From Verrucomicrobiia bacterium (lineage in GTDB: Bacteria > Verrucomicrobiota > Verrucomicrobiia > Limisphaerales > Pedosphaeraceae), in NCBI GenBank assembly GCA_036268055.1, contig DATAUW010000021.1:1-64000 (forward strand): 64,000 nucleotides of DNA, read 5' to 3'. Positions 36,324-45,300 of this stretch are shown here, one piece after another (the stretch's first letter is position 1; every line of letters begins with the position of its first letter). The position numbers were made by a program, and so were the translations under genes. The notes below the pieces were generated by a model. That model was not told the DNA's origin. It made no database searches and saw only the letters and a program-made list of their open reading frames with translations.

Positions 36324-37355
36324 ATGAATACCAGCACTAACGCGCCAGACTTTTTTGAAAAGGTGTTAGCCCATACCCCGGTCGAACATTTTTGGCATGA
36401 GACCCCGGTGATCGTACATGCGGGGTTGATTATCATTGTCGCTTTTCTGATCCATCTCTTCGTCAAATTGATTCACGCCATCAGCGAATGGCTCATCAAA
36501 AAAGACCAGGCGAAAAAATCCGCGTTCGGGTTCGTCACGGAAAAGCCGAAGTTTGTGACCATCGTGCAACTCGTGGTGAGCGCGGTGACCTTCGGGGTAT
36601 ATTTTATCGCCGTGGGGCTGGTATTTATCGCGCTGTTTCATTTTAGCGATACTTTCCTGAAAACCTATTTGTCGAGCGCGGCGGTAGTGGGACTGGCGCT
36701 GAGCTTTGGTTTACAGGGGTTGGTGCAGGACGTGGTGACGGGAGTGACGTTGATCCTGTCGAATGTGATGGATGCGGGCGACATCGTGGATTTGTCCGGG
36801 GTGGTAGGTCGTGTGGAGCAAATCGGTTTGCGTTTTACGAAAGTGATCAATTTTTTCAACCAGGAAATTTTCGTGCCGAACCGGAACATCGTGAACGTGG
36901 CGCGTTTTCCCCGTGAGGGCGTGTATGCCTACGCCGATGTCCAAATCTCGCGGCAGGCCGACCAGGAAAAAGCTGCGCAGATGGCAAATGACGTGGCCAA
37001 AGGCATCTGGTCGCAATTCGGCGCGATCGTTTTGGCCGAGCCGAAGCTTGGGACAATTCAAGTGGCCACGCCGGGCGGATGGAATTATCTGCGAGTGCAA
37101 TTCAAGATTTGGCCGGGCCAAACTTTGATCGAGACCGCCTTCCGCCCGCAGATGGTGAGCGCCATGAAAGCCTTTGATCCGAATTACGCCGACTGGATGG
37201 TTCCGGTGACTTACCGCGCGATTTCGGTCACGGGTGTGCAGGACAAAGCAGCCCTTGGACGCGCCATAAAACTTCAACCGCAGCCGGGAGACGAGAGGGC
37301 TCAAGTGAATGTCAGGAACGGCTCGTATTCGGAAGATATGCGGAGGACCCGGTGA
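36324..37355 (+). CDS. MscS-family small-conductance mechanosensitive channel
   Basis: Inner-membrane channel that opens on hypo-osmotic shock. The 343 residues have an N-terminal hydrophobic segment (about 25-50), a second (about 72-105) and the pore-lining third helix region (SSAAVVGLALSFGLQGLVQD). The MscS beta domain follows (DAGDIVDLSGVVGRVEQIGL, FNQEIFVPNRNIVNV), with the usual ordered alpha/beta C-terminal domain. The first ATG is reasonable. It is convergent with tRNA-Leu. Confidence 0.88.
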   Translation: MNTSTNAPDFFEKVLAHTPVEHFWHETPVIVHAGLIIIVAFLIHLFVKLIHAISEWLIKKDQAKKSAFGFVTEKPKFVTIVQLVVSAVTFGVYFIAVGLVFIALFHFSDTFLKTYLSSAAVVGLALSFGLQGLVQDVVTGVTLILSNVMDAGDIVDLSGVVGRVEQIGLRFTKVINFFNQEIFVPNRNIVNVARFPREGVYAYADVQISRQADQEKAAQMANDVAKGIWSQFGAIVLAEPKLGTIQVATPGGWNYLRVQFKIWPGQTLIETAFRPQMVSAMKAFDPNYADWMVPVTYRAISVTGVQDKAALGRAIKLQPQPGDERAQVNVRNGSYSEDMRRTR

Positions 37356-37383
37356 TAGAAGCGAGTCCAAACTTCGAAGAAAA

Positions 37384-37468
37384 TGGTGCCCACGACAGGA
37401 CTTGAACCTGTACGATGTTACTCACTAGAACCTGAATCTAGCGCGTCTGCCAATTCCGCCACGTGGGC
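37384..37468 (-). tRNA. tRNA-Leu (anticodon CAG)
   Basis: Read on the minus strand, a 7-bp acceptor stem GCCCACG/CGTGGGC closes a type II tRNA with D-arm GGCGGAATTGGCAGACGC, and an anticodon stem CTAGA/TCTAG around loop TTCAGGT, giving anticodon CAG (codon CUG). An extended variable region and T-arm ACAGG-TTCAAGT-CCTGT follow. The long variable arm fits leucine, and the 3' CCA is encoded. Confidence 0.95.
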
Positions 37469-37549
37469 ATCTTGATAACCGAACCCTCAAGATCGCCATA
37501 CACCATATCAGAGGAAGGTTCATGAACGCAAGCGGCCAATTCAATGCCC

Positions 37550-37558
37550 TTGGAAATG
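37550..37558. repeat. Left copy of 9-bp target-site duplication (TTGGAAATG)
   Basis: The nine bases TTGGAAATG directly precede the left inverted repeat of the insertion sequence. The same nine follow the right inverted repeat at 38994-39002. An exact duplication indicates a single, fairly recent transposition event with no later deletion at the ends. Confidence 0.85.
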
Positions 37559-37582
37559 GGGTGTGATTAGAAGTGGGTGAGA

Positions 37583-38590
37583 TTAATTCCATAGGGACTG
37601 CCATTGATGGTTGGCTCTGAGGACGCGGAGATGGGCGATTTGGTCGGCGGAGTCTTTGAGCCAGACCGCGCCAGCCTTTTTGAGTCGGGCATGGAGGACA
37701 TGGCGGTGCCCGGACTCGATCATGCCGGAGCCGATCGGCAAACCCAAGTTCAGAGCGCGCGGGTAATCCAAGCAGTCCAGCCGATTGCTCAAATAGCGAT
37801 GACCGTTGCGCACCGGCGCTTCTTCGTCCGGAGTTTCGACCGATTCCAGATGCTCGGCCAGACTTTCAATTACTGGCTCAATGGCTCCCCGCCGCAGCCT
37901 TTTCTGCTGTGTCCGGCGCCATTGATCCGGGTGACTGCCCCGACAGCTTGGGGCCGCTGCTCCCAAATATTCGCTGACATGAAAAAAGTCGCACAAAAAG
38001 TTTCCTTGCGCCCCAAACACCTCCCGGCTTTGCAACCGAATCCAGTCCGCCCCATCTCCTACCGCGTGAATCTGGCTGTTCAATCCCCAACCCGCTTGGC
38101 GTGTGCAGTGCCCCCAGCGCCGCCCGGTTTCTTCCACGCTGCCGAACGTGGCGGCATAAACCGTGGTGGCGCTATCTTTGGCTTGCGCTGCCACCAACCG
38201 CATCTCCCTCCATTCCCGGGGACGTTGGCCTTGTCTGGCTCCTGGTTCCACGGTGCAGATCATCGTTCCATCCGTCTCCGCAATCACATGCTCCGCGCCC
38301 ACAGCCGGCAGCACCCGAAAGGACTGCGCATAGTCCCCTTGCAGTTTTTGCCGCGCCCGCTGGGCGTGTTCCAAAGTGGCCGTCCGCACCGCACTGGCCC
38401 CAATCTCAAAGCCATAATGCTCCTGCACACTTTCCGCTGCCCGCGCGAAGGAATGTTCACAGCCGAAATCCGTCAGCACCCGTTCCAACCGCCGGGATTT
38501 TCCCCGCGGGGTGACGCCCAATCGCACGGGCAAAGCCCGCAAGTAACTCTTGAGCGGACTGCACCAGATCCGTTCACTCACCGCGACCAA
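37583..38590 (-). CDS. ISKra4-like transposase, main frame
   Basis: A DDE-type transposase body. Candidate catalytic acids are Asp in VIAETDGTMICTV, Asp in HAVGDGADWIRL and Glu in LPIGSGMIESGHRHVLH, with the CDFFHVSEYL motif characteristic of ISKra4-type enzymes. The listed 335 residues begin at a TTG, but homology clearly extends upstream in the same frame (KKTLKWWCVFG) up to a run of nine A on the coding strand. Expression of the full enzyme probably therefore needs a frameshift from the upstream frame. The stop is one base inside the left inverted repeat boundary. Confidence 0.8.
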   Translation of the reverse strand: MVAVSERIWCSPLKSYLRALPVRLGVTPRGKSRRLERVLTDFGCEHSFARAAESVQEHYGFEIGASAVRTATLEHAQRARQKLQGDYAQSFRVLPAVGAEHVIAETDGTMICTVEPGARQGQRPREWREMRLVAAQAKDSATTVYAATFGSVEETGRRWGHCTRQAGWGLNSQIHAVGDGADWIRLQSREVFGAQGNFLCDFFHVSEYLGAAAPSCRGSHPDQWRRTQQKRLRRGAIEPVIESLAEHLESVETPDEEAPVRNGHRYLSNRLDCLDYPRALNLGLPIGSGMIESGHRHVLHARLKKAGAVWLKDSADQIAHLRVLRANHQWQSLWN

Positions 38591-38630
38591 TCCAAAAACG
38601 CACCACCATTTCAGCGTTTTTTTTTACGGC

Positions 38631-38903
38631 TCAATACCGTCGCATCCTGACTTTGAGTTCGCGGCTTATACGCTCCTCGGCTCCGACGGCCCATTGGTTC
38701 ATGGTGGCATTGCCCAAACGTCGCATCTCCTGGATTAATAACTCCTCCACCTCGTCCGCTGTTTTCAGCGGACCCTCCATGCTGCTCGCAATTTCCAGAA
38801 TGCTTCGCAGTCGCTCCATCATCTCCGGGCGTTGACGCAGTTGCTCGATGAGCCGCGCTTCTTGCTGGCTCAACACCGCCGAACCATTGCTTTTGTCTTT
38901 CAT
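38631..38903 (-). CDS. ISKra4-like transposase, N-terminal frame
   Basis: A 90-residue helical protein (LSQQEARLIEQLRQRPEMME, TADEVEELLIQEMRRLG, NQWAVGAEERISRELKVR) corresponding to the N-terminal segment of ISKra4-family transposases. It stops with RRY* just before a nine-A run, after which the main transposase frame is open. Going from this frame to the main one needs a net +1 (or -2) shift, so this copy may rely on programmed slippage or may carry an extra indel. Confidence 0.65.
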   Translation of the reverse strand: MKDKSNGSAVLSQQEARLIEQLRQRPEMMERLRSILEIASSMEGPLKTADEVEELLIQEMRRLGNATMNQWAVGAEERISRELKVRMRRY

Positions 38904-38993
38904 CCCAACTGTAATGCACCAAGTGGCTAAATTTGTACATTTTATTCGGCAGAAATCTCAACCTTCTTTTCTCACCCACTTTTAATCGCACCC

Positions 38994-39002
38994 TTGGAAA
39001 TG
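38994..39002. repeat. Right copy of 9-bp target-site duplication (TTGGAAATG)
   Basis: Matches the nine bases at 37550-37558 exactly and abuts the right inverted repeat of the insertion sequence. Confidence 0.85.
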
Positions 39003-39027
39003 GAATGACCGGTATTACGTACATTGA

Positions 39028-39213
39028 AGACCAACAAACCGCGCAAAACGAGTCCGCCGAATTCCACTCGAAGATGCGACAACGCCGGCGCAAGCGAAAC
39101 AAAAGTTGGAAGATGTGGTCGTGGCCCGTCACAAAGACAAACGGCCGGTTCTGAAGCTCGCCTCGAAATTCAGTGAGTACGCCGAAAATATCTACCTGCC
39201 ATCGGGATGCTAA
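39028..39213 (+). pseudogene. Possible remnant of a tyrosine integrase N-terminal region
   Basis: An open stretch of 61 codons with no plausible start reads KRVRRIPLEDATTPAQAKQK, then LEDVVVARHKDKRPVLKL and ASKFSEYAENIYL before a stop. The order (basic strand, helix, then a 'F.[ED]YAE.YL' core-binding helix) resembles the N-terminal arm and SAM-like domain of phage-type integrases. The catalytic half is absent. Position near a tRNA gene and an insertion sequence fits a decayed integrated element. The assignment is by pattern only. Nothing else was recognised between the insertion sequence and 39332. Confidence 0.4.
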
Positions 39214-39332
39214 AGATGCCATGTGCGTCTCGACCATTAAAACCAAAGGTTATTTATGGCCGTGCCCTTGACAGCTAAAATAGGATGGTGAGCGTAACCC
39301 GACTGTTTACCCGGCTTGTCCAATAATATCGC

Positions 39333-41093
39333 ATGATCAAGCGCATCACATTCATTGCCCTGGCTGTGTGGGCAGGATTCGCTTGCGAGCGATTATCCGC
39401 GCAAACGCCGATCACGAACCGATCAAGTGAGATATTCACCGTCCAATCCGTTTACGTGAATGACAAACAGATGCCGTTACGTCGGAATAGCGTGAACCTG
39501 GGAGCGTATCCGGAACACATCAGTTTCTATTTTCCAAGAGGCACCAATTCCTCGCAGCAGCCGATTCGGGTACGGTTCAAATTGGAAGGGTACGATACCA
39601 AATGGCATGATTCGCGAGGGGACATGACCTTGACCATCCGGTATTTCAATCGCGCCGGCGATCAAGTGTCGCAGAATATTTTTAACGTCACCGGCGACAG
39701 CCCGGGATGGACGGGGTCTTTGCAGACATCACAGTTAAATCATCGCCGAGAAACGCTGGTAATGCCGCCGAAGGCAGCGACGCTAAGAGCGGTTATTTCT
39801 TCGGCTGGCCCGGCAACAGCGGTGGGAGTCTATGTAGTGGCCAACTTAACGATTTCTCAAATCACCACAAATTCGCAGCCGGTATTGATATTGGCAACCC
39901 CGTCTGATCTCGATTTGAATGAGGAAACCAATCCGACGTTGTCCGGATGGATTCGTGATGGTCTTCACAAAAGCATGGCTAAAATCGTGACTGTGGGGGA
40001 GAACCCCAAGCACAAAGCGTTTGCGATTTTGGATGATGATCCGACCAGCCATGCCGAATGGCGTAACATCTTTCGGAATGATGAGCATGTGGTGACTCCG
40101 GGAGATCGCCTGGTCGTGGAGTGGGACGAAATGTACAGCATTGGAGACGGAAATGTGACGGCGGCACATTACGATCATCTGCCGGAGGGAAATTATCAGC
40201 TTCATGTCGCGGAGGATGACATTTTCGGGAAGCCCACCGGGCGCGAGGGTTTTTTGAATGTAGTGGTGCCGCCACCGTTTTGGATGACGGCATGGTTTGG
40301 GGTGATTGTTACTGCATCTGTATTTGCGATTGTTTTGGGTAGCGCGCGTTACCGGGTATGGCGCAGGATAAGACGGGAAATGTTGCACTTAAAAAATCAG
40401 GAGGCGCTGCATCGGGAACGGTTGCGGATCGCCCAGGATATTCACGATGATCTGGGCGCGCGCGTGACGCAAATCTCGTTGCTCAGCGCCATGGCTCCGA
40501 ACCGCGCTTCGTTCCCCGAGCAAGCGCGGGCGGATTTTGACAAGATTTCCCGGGTATCCCGGGAATTGATTTTTGCCCTTTATGAAACCGTCTGGGCGGT
40601 GAACCCGGAGAAAGACAACCTGGAAGCTCTGGGCAGTTATCTTTGTCAGCAGTTGGATGAACTGTGCAAGTTGACGCATTTGCGCGGCCGATTTTATGTG
40701 CTCGACCTGCCTTCGGATGTAAATATCTCCAGCCAGGTTCGGCATAATATTTATATGGCGGCCAAGGAAGCGGTCATTAACGTGATGAAACATGCCGGGG
40801 CTTCGGAGGTGACCGTGCACATGGCTTTTGTTAATGGGCTGCTGACTTTATCCATTCATGATGACGGCTGCGGCATTCCAGCGAGCGGGAGCCGGGCGGG
40901 TAATGGGTTGGTAAATATAAAGCGGCGTTTGGAAGACGTGGGGGGAAATTGTGTGATTGAAAGCCGCCCGGGATTTGGAACCACCATCCGCATCGAACTG
41001 GTCATTTCATCGTTCAACTCGAGCAACGACAAAACAATTCGTCTTTCGCCGATCCAGAAAATCGCGGCAGAAAAATCCGTAAATAAATCATGA
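39333..41093 (+). CDS. Sensor histidine kinase (HisKA_3/NarX type)
   Basis: A 586-residue inner-membrane kinase. An N-terminal signal or anchor (about 1-24) is followed by a large extracytoplasmic beta-rich sensor (about 25-310), with an end part resembling Y_Y_Y domains (YDTKWHDSRGDMTLTIRYFN, LPEGNYQLHVAEDD). A transmembrane helix (WFGVIVTASVFAIVLGSA, about 325-345) leads to a DHp helix with the phospho-accepting His371 in RIAQDIHDDLGARVTQISLL. The ATPase domain has AAKEAVINVMKHAG, HDDGCGIP and GNGLVNIKRRL. It overlaps the response regulator start by 4 bases. Confidence 0.9.
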   Translation: MIKRITFIALAVWAGFACERLSAQTPITNRSSEIFTVQSVYVNDKQMPLRRNSVNLGAYPEHISFYFPRGTNSSQQPIRVRFKLEGYDTKWHDSRGDMTLTIRYFNRAGDQVSQNIFNVTGDSPGWTGSLQTSQLNHRRETLVMPPKAATLRAVISSAGPATAVGVYVVANLTISQITTNSQPVLILATPSDLDLNEETNPTLSGWIRDGLHKSMAKIVTVGENPKHKAFAILDDDPTSHAEWRNIFRNDEHVVTPGDRLVVEWDEMYSIGDGNVTAAHYDHLPEGNYQLHVAEDDIFGKPTGREGFLNVVVPPPFWMTAWFGVIVTASVFAIVLGSARYRVWRRIRREMLHLKNQEALHRERLRIAQDIHDDLGARVTQISLLSAMAPNRASFPEQARADFDKISRVSRELIFALYETVWAVNPEKDNLEALGSYLCQQLDELCKLTHLRGRFYVLDLPSDVNISSQVRHNIYMAAKEAVINVMKHAGASEVTVHMAFVNGLLTLSIHDDGCGIPASGSRAGNGLVNIKRRLEDVGGNCVIESRPGFGTTIRIELVISSFNSSNDKTIRLSPIQKIAAEKSVNKS

Positions 41094-41722
41094 AAAAATC
41101 GGTGGTAGTGGTCGAAGATGATCCGGGATTGCGGGAGCAATTAGTGGAGATCCTGGATCAGGCGGCAGACATAAAATGCGTCGGCGCCTTTGAGTCGGCG
41201 GAAGAAGCGCTAAAGATCGTTCCGATTCAAAATCCGGATGTCGTCCTAATGGATATTGGATTGCCGGGTATGTCGGGAATTGAGTGTGTGGTGGAATTAA
41301 AAAAAACGACACCGAGCGTGCAGATTATCATGGTGACGGTTTATGAAGACAGTGAGCGCATCTTCAGGGCATTAAAGGCGGGGGCCAGCGGTTATCTGGT
41401 GAAATCCAGCCACCCTGATGGATTGCTTGATTCAGTCCGGGATTTGTTCGGTGGCGGGGCGCCGATGTCGAGTCATATCGCGCGCAAAGTGGTCATGCAT
41501 TTTCATCTTCTCGGTCCTGCCGAGACGGAAGGGCAAAATCTCTCGCCGCGTGAAGGGCAGGTATTGTCATTGCTGGCATCGGGACTGACCTACCGGGAAA
41601 TCGCAAAAAAATTGGAAATTGGAACTGAGACGGTGCGGAGTCATGTGAAAAATATTTGCCACAAAATGCATGTGCGTAATCGAGTGGAAGCAGTGGCAAA
41701 GCATCGTCCCAATACTGATTGA
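41090..41722 (+). CDS. LuxR/NarL-family response regulator
   Basis: A 210-residue DNA-binding regulator. The receiver domain has acidic pocket EDD at 9-11, phospho-acceptor Asp55 in VVLMDIGLPG, the Thr/Lys positions in IIMVTVYEDS and SGYLVKSS, and a LuxR-type helix-turn-helix at about 147-205 (LSPREGQVLSLLASGLTYRE, TETVRSHVKNICHKM). The ATGA overlap with the kinase gene means they form one pair. The next gene on the same strand, after a 604-base gap, is a giant secreted beta-repeat protein, a candidate target. Confidence 0.93.
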   Translation: MKKSVVVVEDDPGLREQLVEILDQAADIKCVGAFESAEEALKIVPIQNPDVVLMDIGLPGMSGIECVVELKKTTPSVQIIMVTVYEDSERIFRALKAGASGYLVKSSHPDGLLDSVRDLFGGGAPMSSHIARKVVMHFHLLGPAETEGQNLSPREGQVLSLLASGLTYREIAKKLEIGTETVRSHVKNICHKMHVRNRVEAVAKHRPNTD

Positions 41723-42326
41723 AGCTGGGCGCGACCCTCAGGCATCGCTATAAAGAAAGAGTTGGCGATGAGTCTCGAGCGAGTCTTTTTTTAAACTTAA
41801 TTTTTTATCTTTCTGTATCCGAGTTGCCCTAACGGACGGACAACCAGTTTTTAATCCTCGCGCGGTTGCGAAATTTTCGATTTTTGATTTGCCGAAGACG
41901 CAACCACCCTCTCTTCCCCTTCAGGCCCGGTTACCACCACGTGACTTGAATCATTTAAGTGATTGTAGCGCAGTATGTGATGGTTGATTTACGGTTGTAT
42001 TTATTAGCAACCAGGAAGGTGGGCGTATCCCCACTTTCGGGGATGGTCGGGCAAAAAATTCATTCGCAAATGGGGATGGTGGGGCAGAACGAAGCTAAGT
42101 ATTCTCACGTCCAGAACTACCTGAAAGACCCATGCGGCGCATTATTGCGACGATTAATTGTACGAATTGCATAAACACCAAATAACTCGAACTGCGCACC
42201 ACCGTCCAATCAACCACCACTCTTACAACACGCATGAACACACCATCCCACTTAAAACAAAACATACCGCCAGCCGGTGGTCCTGATCAGCCTTCGTTTC
42301 TATTTCTCAAACTTTTTTTGGAACGC
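41723..42326 (+). other. Long intergenic leader before the giant beta-repeat gene
   Basis: About 600 bases without a supportable gene. A 71-codon frame at 41959-42174 lacks any recognisable feature. A small perfect hairpin (ATCCCC at 42027-42032, GGGGAT at 42039-42044) is present. The length suggests promoter and regulatory sequence for the 42327 gene, but no specific site can be assigned. Confidence 0.4.
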
Positions 42327-45300
42327 ATGAAACGACTCAATTATTTTTCTTCAGCCGCATTTTATTTACTGGCGGTGGCCGCACTGTTTTCGACGTTTGA
42401 CGTTTCAGCGGCGCAGTTGACGTGGGATGCGGGAAATACCACTGACGGCGCGGCAATCGAGGCCGGAAGCGGTGCCTGGGACACGAGCACAACCAACTCG
42501 AACTGGAATCTCAGCGGCACGAACACATTTTGGACGCAGACCGCCACGACCACGCCCCTTAATGGCGCGACGTTCGGCGGCGTGGATGGGACGAACGGCA
42601 CCTATCAAATCGTCGTAGATCAAGGGCAGGTAAGCGCCACGAACCTCACCATCAGCGCCAACGGATATGTGTTTTCCGGGTCGCCAATTTTTGTGAATGG
42701 CGCCGGGAGCAAAAATAATTTTGTAATCACCGACGGCAAGAGCGTGGTATTCAGCAACAACATCACCGGAAGCGGCAACTGTGAATATCTTTTGGGAAGC
42801 AACGGCGCTCCGGCATCAGTGACGATCCTGGGCAATGTGACCGGTTTTACGCCGACCTTCAGCAGCACCAATGGAAGTATCCTTTATCTCGCCGGGACCA
42901 ACAGTGCGTCAATCGGAAATATTTTGGCGGACGTTCGGCAGACTAATGGCATTTACAATTCGGGTTCCGCTTTTGTTATTGGAAGAAACGGCGGCAGTCT
43001 AACGCAGCCCTCCAATGCGACCGGCTCGTTCACCATTGATGGCCCGGCGACAGTTTTGAACCATACCAGCGATTTTATTTATCTTGGCCGCCAGTTGGGC
43101 AACGGCAACACACCCTGGAATGCCACGCTCACCATCCAGAACGGGGCGACGGTGAACTATCAGATCAATGCCAACAACAATAACCTGGGTCTCGCCTTGC
43201 CCCGGGTCGGCTCCAGTGGAGCCAACTGCAAGTCTCAGGTATTTATGAATGGCGGCACGTTGAACATGGGACCTGGCACCGAGTCTCCCCAATTAGCGCG
43301 GCCGATTTTTCTCTCGAACGGTGGCTCTGCGGTGGGGCAGAGCGACATTGTGGTCCAGTCAGGTGGTGTGATTAATGCCTGGAGCGGAATCCAGATCGGC
43401 GGCACCGGAACCTACAATGGCGGAACTGCGGCTTACACCAATTCCGGCGGCTTTCTGTATCTTGGCTCGATCGGCGGTGGCGGTGGATTCCGGTATGGCG
43501 CTTTGGTTCCTCCAACCAACTTTGTTTCATTATCCGGCGGCACGCTGGGTGCGTTGCAGAACTGGTTTTCGTCCGTTCCCATGATTCTTGACGGTAATAA
43601 TGGGAATATTACGTTCCAAACCGCGGACTCCTTCGGCGATGCTTTTAATATTTCATTGTCGGGAAATCTGACGGGGCCTGGAGGCTTGAATAAAACCGGC
43701 GCAGGTATCTTGACCTTGACGGGCACGAACAACTATGCCGGTTCGACCGTGGTCAGCAACGGAATTTTGGTGATCCCCACCGCCAACTCTCCCGTCAACG
43801 GCGCAGTGGTCCTGGATGGAAGTTCAGCCGGTTCCGGACTGCCTCTGGTTTCAAACATCGTTTCCAGTGTGGGCCAAACCTGGACCATTACCAACCTGAC
43901 ATTTAGTTCCGGCACGCCGACGCTATCTTTTGAATTTGGCAGTCTCACACCCAGCACGGCCACGGCGGCGATCACGGACAATGGAGATCTCGCGTTCACC
44001 GTCATGCCGAACATCGTGATTGACGGCACCGCGCTCGCGATCGGCGATTATCCGCTCATTCGATATACCGGGACGCTTTCCGGCGAGCCACCGACCGCAC
44101 CCTCGCAAATGCCCGGCAATGTCACGGCAACGATTGTCAATAACACGAGTGCCAGGACGATTGTTCTGCATGTGACCAGCGGACCTGTGCCAAGCCTGCT
44201 TTGGAAAGTGGGCAACGGCTTCTGGGATTTCACGTCGCCTAATTGGCTGCCATCCGGCAGCGTCACTGCCACCGATTATCAAGACGGCGAACCGGTTCAA
44301 TTCGACGACACGGCCTCCGGAACTTCGCCGATTACCGTGACGCTAAATACCACGGTCAATCCTTCAAGCATAACCGCGATCAACGCCACCAAGAGTTACA
44401 TCATCTCCGGCACTGGCGCGATTGGCGGTTCCACCGGCCTGTCTGTATCGGGAACCGGTGGATTGACGCTTGCAACCAGCAATACTTACACCGGCGGCAC
44501 CACAGTCACCGGTCCAGGGCGGCTGAACATCAACTATGGCGGCGACGGCGCGTCGGATTCCGCCATTGGTTCCGGAACGCTGACTCTCAACACCGGCGCG
44601 AAACTCGACAACACCAGCGGTCACTCCGTCGTTTTGAATACGGCGTCTCCGATCGCGATGAATTGGAACGACGACTGGACTTTTTTGGGCACGTCCAACC
44701 TGGATCTTGGTTTCGGAACGGTGACATTGGGCAATGTCAATGTGGTATTGACGGTTGTTTCCAATACCCTGACGGTGAATAACCAGATCGCGGATAACGG
44801 ACAGGGGTTCGCCTTGACCAAGCAGGGCAACGGCGCACTGACACTTTCCAATGCGAACAATTATTTCTCGGGTGGCCTAGACCTTGAAAATGGCACGTTG
44901 AATTTCAATGCGGATTCGGCTGGCCAGGGACCATTGACCATTGGCGGCGGCGTGCTGGACAACACCAGCGGCGGCGACGTCTTACTGACGTCGCCCAGCA
45001 AGCTGGATCTGCAGGCCAACTTCACCTTCAATGGCACCGGGAATTTGAACCTGGGAGGAGAGCAGACGACGATTGGCGGGGCTCCGCAAATAATTACGCT
45101 CAACGGGACCGGCGCTTTGGAAACCGATGGCGCTTTCCTGGGGGGCAATCGCGCCACCACTGTGATGGGCACCGGCCAATGGATCATTGGCGGCACTCAG
45201 AATAACAGCGGCCTTGGGCTGACCATCAATGGTGGCACCGTTTACTTTAACAAATCGGGTGGCAACTCGGTTGGCGGCGGCAATCCGGTAGTGATCAATA

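Larger units (their letters stand above)
37559..38993 (-). mobile_element. Complete ISKra4-like insertion sequence (1435 bp)
   Basis: Bounded by 24-bp terminal inverted repeats (37559-37582 and 38970-38993) that agree at 22 of 24 positions; both begin GGGTG and end AAGTGGGTGAGA. It is flanked by the 9-bp duplication TTGGAAATG. It contains a two-frame transposase on the minus strand (short upstream frame 38631-38903 and main frame 37583-38590). Family placement rests on transposase motifs. It lies between tRNA-Leu and an integrase-like remnant, a likely accessory insertion spot. Confidence 0.88.

Noticed and set aside
38933-39154. 73-codon frame crossing the right end of the insertion sequence
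   Set aside because: It runs through the inverted repeat and target duplication and has no coherent protein character; the integrase-like frame in the same stretch is the better reading.
42027-42044. Riboswitch candidate around a GGGG hairpin in the 41723-42326 leader
   Set aside because: Only a 6-bp stem was found and no conserved riboswitch core was seen.
41959-42174. 71-codon frame in the leader of the giant beta-repeat gene
   Set aside because: No recognisable motif, no ribosome site, ordinary length for chance.
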